Assembly: GCF_017995515.1 (NCBI RefSeq)
Contig: NZ_JAGOIT010000031.1
Coordinates: 2,856-35,618 of the forward strand
DNA from: Propionivibrio sp.
GTDB taxonomy: Bacteria; Pseudomonadota; Gammaproteobacteria; Burkholderiales; Rhodocyclaceae
Direction of reading: 5' to 3'
Length of the DNA: 32,763 nucleotides
Shown here: piece after piece, positions 1 to 7,022 of the stretch
Layout: each line of letters opens with the position of its first letter
Position numbering within the stretch: the first letter of the stretch is position 1
Translations under genes and position numbers: made by a program
The notes under the pieces: generated by a model
What the model was told of the DNA's origin: nothing
What the model saw: only the letters and a program-made list of their open reading frames with translations
The model's database searches: none

Positions 1-214
1 GGTCGATCTCCTTGACCGGCGTGAACCAGCGCAGCTCGAAGCCCCTGGCCGACGGCACGAAGAATGCCGTCTCCGAGAGATTGTTCTCCTCGGCGATCGC
101 CTGCAGCAGCCCGTCGTCGAGCCAATGGTCGAGCGGGCAGACGGCGGCCGGGTTGCCGGAAAAGGCGCGCGTGGTGAAGGCGTCGATCTGGTACTGGACA
201 AGCTGGTGTTGCAT
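1..214 (-). CDS. PhzF family isomerase, partial (N-terminal part; runs off left edge)
   Basis: The reverse strand from the ATG at 212-214 reads an open frame to the window edge (about 71 residues). The protein begins MQHQLVQYQIDAFTTRAF and contains the PhzF-family signature SGNPAAVCPLD, followed by AEENNLSETAFFV, which carries the Glu that acts as the acid/base residue in PhzF-type epimerases and isomerases. An AGGA lies 9 bases before the ATG. The fold is that of diaminopimelate epimerase. Most chromosomal relatives have no known substrate, so a phenazine pathway should not be inferred. The C-terminal three quarters lie outside the window. The family call is firm and the function is open. 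Confidence 0.85.
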   Translation of the reverse strand, partial: MQHQLVQYQIDAFTTRAFSGNPAAVCPLDHWLDDGLLQAIAEENNLSETAFFVPSARGFELRWFTPVKEID

Positions 215-267
215 GAAGGGTTCCTGTTGCAGTTGCTGTTTGATCAACAAGGGTTCTGGTGCGCTTT

Positions 268-348
268 GCAGGAGCGCAGCTTTTGCGCGATGAAGGCATT
301 TCCTCGAAGGATCACCGCCAATCGCCCGGTAGAACCGGGCTCCTACCA
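268..348. repeat. Inverted pair of REP-like palindromic repeats
   Basis: Two similar units lie head to head between rluF and the phzF-like gene. The left unit (268-296) reads GCAGGAGCGCAG...GCGCGATGAAGG. The right unit (318-348), read on the other strand, gives GGTAGGAGCCCGG...GGGCGATTGG. Each unit contains its own small stem (for example CCCGGTAGAACCGGG at 325-339), and the two units are related to each other. This matches the general GTAGGAGC...GCGA type of dispersed extragenic palindrome known from beta- and gammaproteobacteria. It could also help end rluF transcription, but there is no T-run. Confidence 0.7.
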
Positions 349-377
349 CAAATTGCGGCCAAGAGCGCCCCTCGACA

Positions 378-1691
378 TCAGAACCGCTCGCCCTCGCGAA
401 GGTAACGCCACTGGCCGGCCGGCAGCTTGCCGAGCGAGACGCTGCCGATGCGCAGGCGTTTGATGCCGACGACGTGCAGGCCGACGAGTTCGCACATGCG
501 CTGAATCTGCTGCGGCCGCGACTCGTGCAGGACGAAGCGCAACGTGCCTTCATGTTGCCAGGAGACTTCGGCGCGCTTGAGCTTGATGTCGTCGAGCGAC
601 AACCCGAAATTCAGTTTCTTCAGGTCCGCCTCCGACAGCTCGCCTTCGACAGAAACCTGGTACTCCTTTTCCAGCTTCGTGTCGTCGCCGACGATACGCC
701 GCGCGACGCTGCCTTCCTGCGTGAACACGAGCATGCCCGAGGCTTCAGCGTCGAGCTTGCCGGCCAGCGCCAGCCCGCGCAGGTGCGTCGCCTTGAAGAT
801 CATCGCCGTGCCGTCTTCGCGCCAGCGGTTTTCCGCCTGGATCAGCTGCAGCGCCGGTTTCTGCCTGTCCTCGGCCGGCCCGGCGATGACGCCTTCGGGC
901 TTGTTGAGGACGATGGTCACGCTCTCCGGGCGGTGCAACTTGGCGTCTTCCTTGACCTCGATGATCGCCTTCGGGTGGGCGCGCGTGCCGAGCGTCCTGA
1001 CGACAACGCCATCGACGCGCACCCAGCCGTTCTCGATCCACTCGTCGGCCTCGCGCCGCGAGCAGCCGAACAGTTCACTGATGCGCTTGGCGAGGCGCGG
1101 CGGCTCCTTGAGCGGGCGGCGTGCTTCTGTCGGCTCGGCGGTCGCGTTGTCTGCCTGGCTGCGCTCGCGAACGGGCGGTCTTCCTTTCGCCTCTGTGGGT
1201 TTTGGCGGCCGGACGGGCTGCGCTGTGCGTACTTCGGTTGCGGGCGCAACGTCGGTGCGCGCCGGCGGGAAGGCGCGGGCGCCGGTGCTGCGGGCGATGC
1301 CGCGCGGCGGATAAACCTTCTTCGGCGGCTCTTCGCGCACCGATTTGTTGCGGCGCGGCAGATGGGGCGTCGTTGATTCCGCGACGACGGGAGCGGCCGC
1401 GTTGGCATCGATGCGGGCGGCCGCTTCGACCGGTTTGCGCTCCGGTGCGCGCGGTCTTTCGGCTACCGGCTTCGGCATCACGCGTGCGGCTTCGGCAGCC
1501 TCGCGTGCCTTCTGCGCGGCGGCACGCGTGGCAATCGTCTCGTGCCGCTTGGCGCGTTGCGCGACCGTCGGTTTCGGCGCCTTGAAACCGCTGCGCACGG
1601 GTTTGCGCCCCTTGCTCGCGGCTTCGCCACTCTCTGCCGGTGTTGTCTTGACGGGAAGTTTCAGGGTCGGGCGGGCAGGAACGCGGGTCAT
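378..1691 (-). CDS. rluF: RluF-like 23S rRNA pseudouridine synthase with long disordered N-terminus
   Basis: 437 residues. The C-terminal half is an S4 domain (about 199-245, RLAKRISELFGCSRREADEW) followed by an RsuA/RluB/RluF-type pseudouridine synthase domain. The catalytic Asp is D314 in AGKLDAEASGMLVFT, and the late motif is QQIQRMCELVGL, where E. coli RluF has NRQIRRMCEHFGY. The family isomerises a uridine in 23S rRNA; RluF acts at position 2604. Residues 1-198 are a Lys/Arg/Pro/Ala-rich region with no predicted fold, so the protein is much longer than the roughly 290-residue E. coli RluF, whose basic tail is C-terminal. The start ATG at 1689-1691 has no strong ribosome binding site. RluB is the main alternative assignment. 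It lies downstream of the cobalamin operon, separated by a palindrome. Confidence 0.85.
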   Translation of the reverse strand: MTRVPARPTLKLPVKTTPAESGEAASKGRKPVRSGFKAPKPTVAQRAKRHETIATRAAAQKAREAAEAARVMPKPVAERPRAPERKPVEAAARIDANAAAPVVAESTTPHLPRRNKSVREEPPKKVYPPRGIARSTGARAFPPARTDVAPATEVRTAQPVRPPKPTEAKGRPPVRERSQADNATAEPTEARRPLKEPPRLAKRISELFGCSRREADEWIENGWVRVDGVVVRTLGTRAHPKAIIEVKEDAKLHRPESVTIVLNKPEGVIAGPAEDRQKPALQLIQAENRWREDGTAMIFKATHLRGLALAGKLDAEASGMLVFTQEGSVARRIVGDDTKLEKEYQVSVEGELSEADLKKLNFGLSLDDIKLKRAEVSWQHEGTLRFVLHESRPQQIQRMCELVGLHVVGIKRLRIGSVSLGKLPAGQWRYLREGERF

Positions 1692-1869
1692 GGCAGCAGC
1701 TTTCGGGTAAACGGCCGCCTAGTTTACGCCAGATGCGCGCCAGCCAGACTTCAAACGCGTCCGGCATCGAATGATCCGGCACGAAAGAGTCTCAACGCCC
1801 GTTCGGGCTGAGGCTGTCGAAGCCCGTCCCCCTTCGACAAGCTCAGGGCGAACGGACTTCATCGCCGGA
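1692..1869. other. Intergenic stretch between cobA and rluF
   Basis: This stretch of about 180 bases holds a palindromic repeat at 1798-1855 and otherwise no coding signal that I can support. No clear rluF promoter was found. Confidence 0.5.
1798..1855. repeat. Dispersed palindromic repeat (TTCGACAAGCTCAGGGCGAAC type)
   Basis: An imperfect inverted repeat pairs CCCGTTCGGGCTGAGGCTGTCGAAG (from 1798) with CTTCGACAAGCTCAGGGCGAACGG (to about 1855) around a short C-rich loop. This sequence type is a common dispersed intergenic repeat in proteobacterial genomes. It sits just after the cobA stop codon and may act as a terminator-like hairpin, but no U-tract follows on either strand. Confidence 0.7.
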
Positions 1870-2628
1870 TCAATGATCGTGCATGAGGCCGACGACCGTT
1901 CCGATCACGATCAGCGTCGGCGGCTTGACCTTGTGGGCGCGCGCGACTTCCGGCAGCGTGGCGAGCGTTCCCTTGTGCGCTTTCTCGTTCGGCCAGGTGG
2001 CGCGGTAGATCAGCGCGGCCGGCGTGTCGCCGGGCAGGCCGGCGGCCTGCAGTTCGCGCGAGATCGTCTCGAGGCCGGTGACGCCCATGTAGATCACCAC
2101 CGTTTGCCCGGGGCGGGCGAGCGCCGGCCAGTCGAGCTCGACGGTATGGTCCTTGAGGTGACCGGTGACGAAGACGCAGCTCTGCGCGTGGTCGCGGTGC
2201 GTCAGCGGGAAGCCGAAGCTCGCGGCGGCGCCGAGCGCGGCGGTGACGCCGGGCACGATGTCGACCGGCACGCCGGCTTCGATGAGGACGTCCATTTCTT
2301 CGCCGCCGCGCCCGAAGACGAAGGGATCGCCGCCCTTGAGACGCACGACGGACTTGCCTTCCAGCGCCTTGCCCACGAGCAGCTGGCAGATGTCGTCCTG
2401 CGGCATCGTGTGGTTGCCGGCCATCTTGCCGACGAAGATGCGCTCGGCGGTCGGCGAGATCAGGTCGAGGATGCCGGCGCTGACCAGATTGTCATAGACG
2501 ACGACTTCGGCCGCCTGCAGCAGACGCGCGCCTTTCAGCGTGATCAGTTCGGCATCGCCTGGGCCGGCGCCGACGAGAGCGACGTGGCCGATCGGGTTAT
2601 CAGTGGTCGACGAGGTGGTTTGGGTCAC
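1870..2628 (-). CDS. cobA: Uroporphyrinogen-III C-methyltransferase (SUMT)
   Basis: 252 residues from a GTG start at 2626-2628, chosen because GGGAGA lies 6-7 bases upstream and the family's N-terminus (HVALVGAGPGDAELITLKGARLL) follows shortly after. The longer open frame upstream runs into cobJ and reads as non-protein. Family motifs include GAGPGD near the N-terminus, VRLKGGDPFVFGRGGEE and VPGVTAALGAAA, all typical of SAM-dependent tetrapyrrole methylases. It methylates uroporphyrinogen III at C2 and C7 to give precorrin-2, the branch point to cobalamin and siroheme. There is no fused CysG-type domain. It is the last gene of the cobalamin operon, 91 bases after cobJ, with a hairpin in the gap. 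Confidence 0.95.
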   Translation of the reverse strand: MTQTTSSTTDNPIGHVALVGAGPGDAELITLKGARLLQAAEVVVYDNLVSAGILDLISPTAERIFVGKMAGNHTMPQDDICQLLVGKALEGKSVVRLKGGDPFVFGRGGEEMDVLIEAGVPVDIVPGVTAALGAAASFGFPLTHRDHAQSCVFVTGHLKDHTVELDWPALARPGQTVVIYMGVTGLETISRELQAAGLPGDTPAALIYRATWPNEKAHKGTLATLPEVARAHKVKPPTLIVIGTVVGLMHDH

Positions 2629-2654
2629 GATGGTTCTCCCGGCGCCTTTAACCC

Positions 2655-2688
2655 CTCCCGGCCTCCCCTTGTCAGGGGAGGAGAGGAA
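2655..2688. repeat. C/G-rich palindrome between cobJ and cobA
   Basis: CCTCCCC (2662-2668) and GGGGAGG (2675-2681) form a perfect 7-base-pair stem with a 6-base loop, inside a longer CCCTCCCGGCCTCCCC...GGGGAGGAGAGG context typical of a dispersed intergenic repeat. It lies between the cobJ stop and the cobA start on the transcribed strand and could affect mRNA stability or readthrough. No T-run follows. Confidence 0.6.
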
Positions 2689-2719
2689 TGGTCTGCGCTC
2701 AGTGCATGGATTTGGTTCT

Positions 2720-3712
2720 TTACTCGGCGGTTTCGTTCTCGTCCGTTTCCGCCTCGATATCGAGCGGTTCGGCGAGCACGGCAGCGATGTAGTCCTCGGG
2801 CAAGCGGTGCGCTTTCGCCAGTTCGGCCGGCGTCGAACCGTTAGCGTGTGCGGCGTGGATGGCGGCGAGCCAGCCATTGAGTCCGGTCGACAGCGAGTGA
2901 CCGGCCTTTTCGCCGTCGCGCGCGGCGCTGTTGCCGATCTCGACGTCGTACTTGTTGGCGTAGCCGCGCGGCGTGATCATCAGGCCGTGTTTGACGAAGG
3001 TGTTCGAGTTGCCGATCAGCACGGTCGACAGCATGCCGATGTCGGCCTCGGTCATTTTCTCCAGCGTCGTGAACTCGATGCGCTGCTTGGCGCGGAAGGC
3101 CGATTTGACGATGGCAACCGGCGTATTCGGATCGCGGTGGCGCAAGAAAATTCGTTGTGCTTCCTGGATCTGCCGCGTGCGCCGGCCGCTCTTCGGGTTG
3201 TAGAGCGCGACGACGAAGTCGGAATAGGCGACGGCGTCGAGGCGACGGGCGATGGTCGGCCACGGTGTCAGCAGGTCGGAGAGCGAGATGGCGCAGAAGT
3301 CGTGCGTCAGCGGCGCGCCGACCAGCGAGGCGCAGGTGTTGATCGCCGAGGCACCGGGGATGATCTCGACCTCGATGCCCGCATCGGGCGTCCAGCCGGC
3401 CTGGAACAGGACTTCAAACGTTGGCCCGGCCATGCCGTACACGCCGGCGTCGCCCGAGGAAATGAGCGCCACCTTCTTGCCGAGCTTGGCGCGGTCGTAG
3501 GCTTCGATGGCGCGGCCGAGTTCCTCGGTCATCGCCTTCTTGATCACTTCCTTGCCGTCGAGCAGGTCTTTCACCAGCCGGATGTAGGTTGCGTAGCCGA
3601 TCACCGTGTCGGCTTCGGCGATGGCGTCACGCGCGCGGCCGGTCAGGTAGTCGTGGCTACCCGGGCCGAGGCCGACGAGCATGATTTTTCCGTGTTGGGT
3701 GGTTTGGGTCAT
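2720..3712 (-). CDS. cobJ: Precorrin-3B / cobalt-precorrin-3 C17-methyltransferase
   Basis: 330 residues (CbiH/CobJ). The methylase core spans about 8-257, with GLGPGSHDYLTGRARDAI near the N-terminus, ISSGDAGVYGMAGPTFEVL (85-102), IPGASAINTCASLVGAPLTHDFCAISLSDLLTPW (118-151) and YNPKSGRRTRQI. The enzyme methylates C17 and contracts the ring of the (cobalt-)precorrin-3 intermediate, and the rest of the cluster indicates the cobalt-containing substrate. Residues 258-330 are an extra C-terminal segment ending in a very acidic tail (IEAETDENETAE). The core alone has the usual family length of about 240-250. The ATG overlaps the cobE stop codon by 4 bases (ATGA), indicating translational coupling. 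Confidence 0.95.
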   Translation of the reverse strand: MTQTTQHGKIMLVGLGPGSHDYLTGRARDAIAEADTVIGYATYIRLVKDLLDGKEVIKKAMTEELGRAIEAYDRAKLGKKVALISSGDAGVYGMAGPTFEVLFQAGWTPDAGIEVEIIPGASAINTCASLVGAPLTHDFCAISLSDLLTPWPTIARRLDAVAYSDFVVALYNPKSGRRTRQIQEAQRIFLRHRDPNTPVAIVKSAFRAKQRIEFTTLEKMTEADIGMLSTVLIGNSNTFVKHGLMITPRGYANKYDVEIGNSAARDGEKAGHSLSTGLNGWLAAIHAAHANGSTPAELAKAHRLPEDYIAAVLAEPLDIEAETDENETAE

Positions 3713-4104
3713 TCAGGAATCCTTGCGATGGAGACGGTGGCATTGCGGCCGTCGGGGCCGCGCAGGCGATGTTTTTCGATGAGGAGGTGGGTCTTGTCGG
3801 TTCTGGCTGCGAGTAGAGCGGCGGCTTCGGAGACCGAGGGGGTGCCGGTGTGTTTGCGGACGGTTTCCGAGGGGTTGGGGACGTCTACTTCTGCCAACTC
3901 CTGTGCTGTGTAGAAATGGATCGTCCAGCCTTGTTGTTCGGCGAGTTGTTGCAGGGCGGGTTCGCCGGCTTTCAGGTCGATGCTGGCGATGGCTTGGACG
4001 TCGTTCATGTGGGCGTGGCAAAGCGCCAGGGCTTGGTCGATGGCTTCCTTGACGGTCGCTAGCGGGGTGTTGCGGTCGCAGCCGAGGCCCAGGGCGATCT
4101 TCAT
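3709..4104 (-). CDS. cobE: CobE / CbiG C-terminal domain protein
   Basis: 131 residues from the ATG at 4102-4104. The sequence MKIALGLGCDRNTPLATVKEAIDQAL matches the start of the CbiG C-terminal (CobE) domain, with later family features ASIDLKAGEPALQQLAEQQGW and VSEAAALLAA. In CbiG this domain belongs to cobalt-precorrin-5A hydrolase, which opens the ring lactone and releases the C20 fragment as acetaldehyde. Here it is a separate gene just after the gene for the N-terminal and middle CbiG domains. The two overlap by 4 bases (ATGA), and cobE overlaps cobJ by 4 bases. The two polypeptides are inferred to act together as a split CbiG. Confidence 0.88.
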   Translation of the reverse strand: MKIALGLGCDRNTPLATVKEAIDQALALCHAHMNDVQAIASIDLKAGEPALQQLAEQQGWTIHFYTAQELAEVDVPNPSETVRKHTGTPSVSEAAALLAARTDKTHLLIEKHRLRGPDGRNATVSIARIPE

Positions 4105-4841
4105 TGCCCGACTCCGGGTCGATAGGTGACGCTGCGGCCGGCGAGTCTTGCTTTGTAGCTCGCTGGCATTTCGCGCTGGCTGATCCACAGCACGGTCGCG
4201 AATCTCTCCGGGTCGACGTCTTCCAGTCTGCCGAACTCGGTCACGTTGGCGGGCTTCGGTCCCTTGCGGCCGTTGGCGTGCTTCGTCCACCAGTCGGTGC
4301 TGCCGGCTTCCTGCACCAGCGCGACGGGTTCGTCGTTGACGACAGCGGCGCTGCAACGGACGAGTTCGTCGTGCGTGGCTTCAATCGTCCAGCCGAGTTC
4401 GCGGCCGAGGATGTCGACGCCGATCGTTTCGCGCGAGTCGGAGGCGGTGGTGAGCACGGCCTGGGCGCCGATGGCGGTGGCCAGATGGCCGGCGAGCGCG
4501 TTGGCGCCGCCGAGGTGGCCGGAGAGGATGGGGATGGCGAACTTGCCGCCTTCGTCGAGCACCACCACCGCCGGGTCGACGTCCTTGGATTTCAGATGCG
4601 GGGCGATCAGGCGCACGACGGCGCCGAGCGAGACGACGGCGACGATGCCGTCGAAGGCTTCGAACAGCGCCGGAATCTGGTCGCCGGTCTTGCCCGCGTA
4701 GCACGCGGCGGTACTCGACGCGGCTTCCGCCTCGGCGCGGAACTTCTCCGGGGCGAAGAGTTGCGCGCCGGGCAACGCAGCGGCGACCTTGCCGGCGAGC
4801 GCGATGCCGTGGCGGGTGATGGCGACGACGGCGATCTTCAT
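4101..4841 (-). CDS. cbiG: Cobalt-precorrin-5A hydrolase, CbiG N-terminal and middle domains
   Basis: 246 residues. It begins MKIAVVAITRHGIALAGKVAAALPGAQLF. The core VSLGAVVRLIAPHLKSKDVDPAVVVLDEGGKFAIPILSGHLGGANALA is the CbiG N-terminal domain (about 60-120), followed by the middle domain with TTASDSRETIGVDILGRELGW. CbiG opens the delta-lactone of cobalt-precorrin-5A in the anaerobic cobalamin route. The usual C-terminal third is missing here and is supplied by the adjoining cobE gene. The ATG overlaps the cobI stop by 4 bases. Classic CbiG proteins are about 330-350 residues, so this is a domain split and not a truncation, because both reading frames are intact and coupled. Confidence 0.92.
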   Translation of the reverse strand: MKIAVVAITRHGIALAGKVAAALPGAQLFAPEKFRAEAEAASSTAACYAGKTGDQIPALFEAFDGIVAVVSLGAVVRLIAPHLKSKDVDPAVVVLDEGGKFAIPILSGHLGGANALAGHLATAIGAQAVLTTASDSRETIGVDILGRELGWTIEATHDELVRCSAAVVNDEPVALVQEAGSTDWWTKHANGRKGPKPANVTEFGRLEDVDPERFATVLWISQREMPASYKARLAGRSVTYRPGVGQ

Positions 4842-5623
4842 GCCGAAAGGGCTTCCTGCGCTTCCTTACGCTGGCGGCAGCCACGGCGGAGTTCGCCGCG
4901 CTGGCGTTTCGGGTTCTGTACGAGCAGCAGCGAGAGGTAGTTCACCTTTTCGCCCTTCAGGCTGGCGAGGTCGCGCACGATGCGCTCGTCGGGCGAGCCG
5001 ACCTTTTCGATGAAGCAGCTGGTCGCCAGCAGGTCGCGCCGTTCGAGCAGTTCGAGCACTTCGTCGAGCAGCGGTTTGACCTTGAGCAGGATCAGCGTGT
5101 CGAACTCGTCGAGCATGTGGTCGATGACGCCGGTGCCGTAGGCGGCCGGGATGATGGCCAGCGTTTCGTCTTCCTCGGCGAGCGGCATGCCGGTCGTCGC
5201 GGCGGCGGCGGCAAAGGACGAGACACCAGGAATCGTTTCCACTTCGATCTCGGGCGCCAGCTCGCGGGCGACGCGCGCCAGGTGGCCGAAGGTGGCGAAG
5301 GTCGAGGCGTCGCCTTCGACGAGGAAGACGAGGTCGCGGCCTTCGGCGAGCAGCGCCACGGTTTGCTCTGCGGCGCGCACCCACGCTTTGGTCAGGATCT
5401 CGGGATCGCGCGTCATCGGGAAGACGAGTTCCACCGCGTCGGCCGGGCGAGGAATGCCGCCACGTTCGACGATGGACAGTGCGTAGGAGGCTTCCTCGGC
5501 CTTCTTCACCGGATAGATCCAGCGCGCGCCGGATTGCAGGACGGCCCAGCTGCGCCGCGTGATCAGTTCGGGGTCGCCGGGGCCGAGCGAGGCGCCGATC
5601 AGTTTTCCGTAGGATTTCTTCAT
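4838..5623 (-). CDS. cobI: Precorrin-2 / cobalt-precorrin-2 C20-methyltransferase
   Basis: 261 residues (CbiL/CobI). Motifs are GASLGPGDPELITRRSWAVLQ at the N-terminus, FLVEGDASTFATFGHL and IPGVSSFAAAAATTGMPLAEEDETLAIIPA in the SAM and tetrapyrrole site, and CFIEKVGSPDERIVRDL late. It adds the C20 methyl group to (cobalt-)precorrin-2. After the normal end of the fold (YLSLLLVQ) it carries a basic tail of about 24 residues, NPKRQRGELRRGCRQRK and onward, not typical of the family. The preceding gene cobL ends 124 bases upstream, and that gap is filled by a long palindromic repeat. The stop codon overlaps the cbiG start (ATGA). Confidence 0.95.
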   Translation of the reverse strand: MKKSYGKLIGASLGPGDPELITRRSWAVLQSGARWIYPVKKAEEASYALSIVERGGIPRPADAVELVFPMTRDPEILTKAWVRAAEQTVALLAEGRDLVFLVEGDASTFATFGHLARVARELAPEIEVETIPGVSSFAAAAATTGMPLAEEDETLAIIPAAYGTGVIDHMLDEFDTLILLKVKPLLDEVLELLERRDLLATSCFIEKVGSPDERIVRDLASLKGEKVNYLSLLLVQNPKRQRGELRRGCRQRKEAQEALSA

Positions 5624-5636
5624 GGGTGGTTAACCT

Positions 5637-5735
5637 CTTTTGACGCAGAGTGCGCAGAGGCGCAGAGAACGCGGAGAGCAGCAAAGAAAGATTTTTCTCT
5701 GCGGACTCTGCGCCTCTGCGATCTCTGCGTTGAAA
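5637..5735. repeat. Long imperfect inverted repeat (ACGCAGAG family) inside the cobalamin operon
   Basis: The left arm (about 5637-5676), TTTTGACGCAGAGTGCGCAGAGG and onward, pairs with the right arm (about 5696-5734), which reads TTTCAACGCAGAGATCGCAG on the other strand. The arms are close to 38 bases with a few mismatches, separated by an A/T-rich loop. Each arm is itself a near-tandem of GCAGAG units. This is a familiar kind of dispersed intergenic repeat in betaproteobacteria. It fills nearly the whole gap between cobL and cobI, the only large gap within the biosynthetic part of the operon other than the one before cobA. Confidence 0.8.
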
Positions 5736-5747
5736 GCGTTTCGTTTT

Positions 5748-7022
5748 TCAAAATGTGGCCTTGCTGGTGGTTACGATCCACACCGGGTTCTGTGCGGCCA
5801 TCCGGTGCATGTCGAGGATCGGCTGGCTGCGCGACGCTTGCAGCTGGACGACGTCCCATTCAGCGCAAAACTCATTCAGCGCGGCGGTCGCCGTCGCCAG
5901 GTTCTCCAGCGTGACGAAGTTCATCACCAGCCGGCCGCCGGGTTTCAGGCGGGCGAGGATGAGCCGGATCAGTTCGGCGAGTTCGCCGCCCGAGCCGCCG
6001 ATGAACACGGCGTCCGGTGCGGGCCAGGTGTCGAGGTGCTGCGGCGCCTTGCCGTCGAACAGCGAGTAGTTGGTCGCGCGGAAACGTGCCGCGTTGGCGC
6101 GTGCGTTGGCCGCGTCGCCTTCGTTCTTCTCGATCGCCCAGACGTGGCCGTGCGGCGCGAGGCGTGCGGCTTCGAGGCCGACCGAGCCGGAGCCGGCGCC
6201 GATGTCCCAGACGGTGGCATTGCGTTTGATGCGCAGCTTGGCGAGCGACAGGGCGCGTGCCTCCTGCTTGGTGATCAACCCCTTCTCCGGCGTGCGCTGG
6301 ATGTACTCGAGATCGTCGAGGCCGAAGGTTGGCACGCCGGCGCTCTCTTTGCGCTGCACCAGTACGACGTTCGGCTCGGGGAAGTTCATGCTGGCTGCGG
6401 CGTCCAGCGACAAGACCGGAAACAGTTGTTCGTCCGGGAGTTGTAGACGGCAGGCGACCGAGAGCGAGACCTCGTCGCTGGCGTAGCCGGCCGTCAGCAG
6501 CGCGCGCGCCAGCCGCGCCGGGTTGTTCTCCGGCCCGGTGAACAGGAAGACCTGCGCGTGTTGTGCGATGGCGCGCATGGCGGGATACAGCCCGTGCGTC
6601 GGCGTCGCGCCAGCGAACCACTCGCCGGCGTCCTTGCTGTGGCACGAGGCGATGGTGATGTCCTGCCACGGTTGCCGGAAGCGCGCGCAGGCGAGCTGCA
6701 GCGTCGAGACGTTGGGCAGGATCTCGAGCGGTGCGTCGAGCTTGTCGCCGAGCCAGGCGGCGATGCCGTGGCAGAGCGGGTCGCCGGTGGCGAGGATGGC
6801 GACGGTACGGTTTTCGGCGAGCGCGGCTTGCGCCCATTCCGGCACCTTGGTCAGTGCGCCATCCATGTCTTTCAACTCGGCCTTGGACACGTTCGCACGA
6901 ACGAGGTCGAGCGTGCGCCCGGCGCCGATGACAACATCGGCCGTACCGAGACGCTCGCGTGCCGCGTCGGACAGTCCGGCCCAGCCGTCGTCGAGAATGC
7001 CGATCAGGGAGCAAAAGGTCAT
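5748..7022 (-). CDS. cobL: Bifunctional precorrin-6Y C5,15-methyltransferase / decarboxylase (CbiE-CbiT fusion)
   Basis: 424 residues, the usual length for CobL (about 400-430). Residues 1 to about 205 are the CbiE methylase: SLIGILDDGWAGLSDAARE, VVIGAGRTLDLV, ILATGDPLCHGIAAWLG, and LPNVSTLQLACARFRQPWQD. Residues about 215-424 are CbiT, a Rossmann SAM methylase with GLITKQEARALSLAKLRI and the SAM-binding loop VWDIGAGSGSVGLEAARLAP, then FIGGSGGELAELI. The enzyme methylates C5 and C15 and decarboxylates the C12 acetate side chain of (cobalt-)precorrin-7/6B. The ATG overlaps the cbiD stop by 4 bases. Confidence 0.95.
   Translation of the reverse strand: MTFCSLIGILDDGWAGLSDAARERLGTADVVIGAGRTLDLVRANVSKAELKDMDGALTKVPEWAQAALAENRTVAILATGDPLCHGIAAWLGDKLDAPLEILPNVSTLQLACARFRQPWQDITIASCHSKDAGEWFAGATPTHGLYPAMRAIAQHAQVFLFTGPENNPARLARALLTAGYASDEVSLSVACRLQLPDEQLFPVLSLDAAASMNFPEPNVVLVQRKESAGVPTFGLDDLEYIQRTPEKGLITKQEARALSLAKLRIKRNATVWDIGAGSGSVGLEAARLAPHGHVWAIEKNEGDAANARANAARFRATNYSLFDGKAPQHLDTWPAPDAVFIGGSGGELAELIRLILARLKPGGRLVMNFVTLENLATATAALNEFCAEWDVVQLQASRSQPILDMHRMAAQNPVWIVTTSKATF

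Noticed and set aside
2540-3913. Plus-strand frame of 457 codons opposite cobJ and cobE
   Set aside because: Antisense shadow of well-identified genes.
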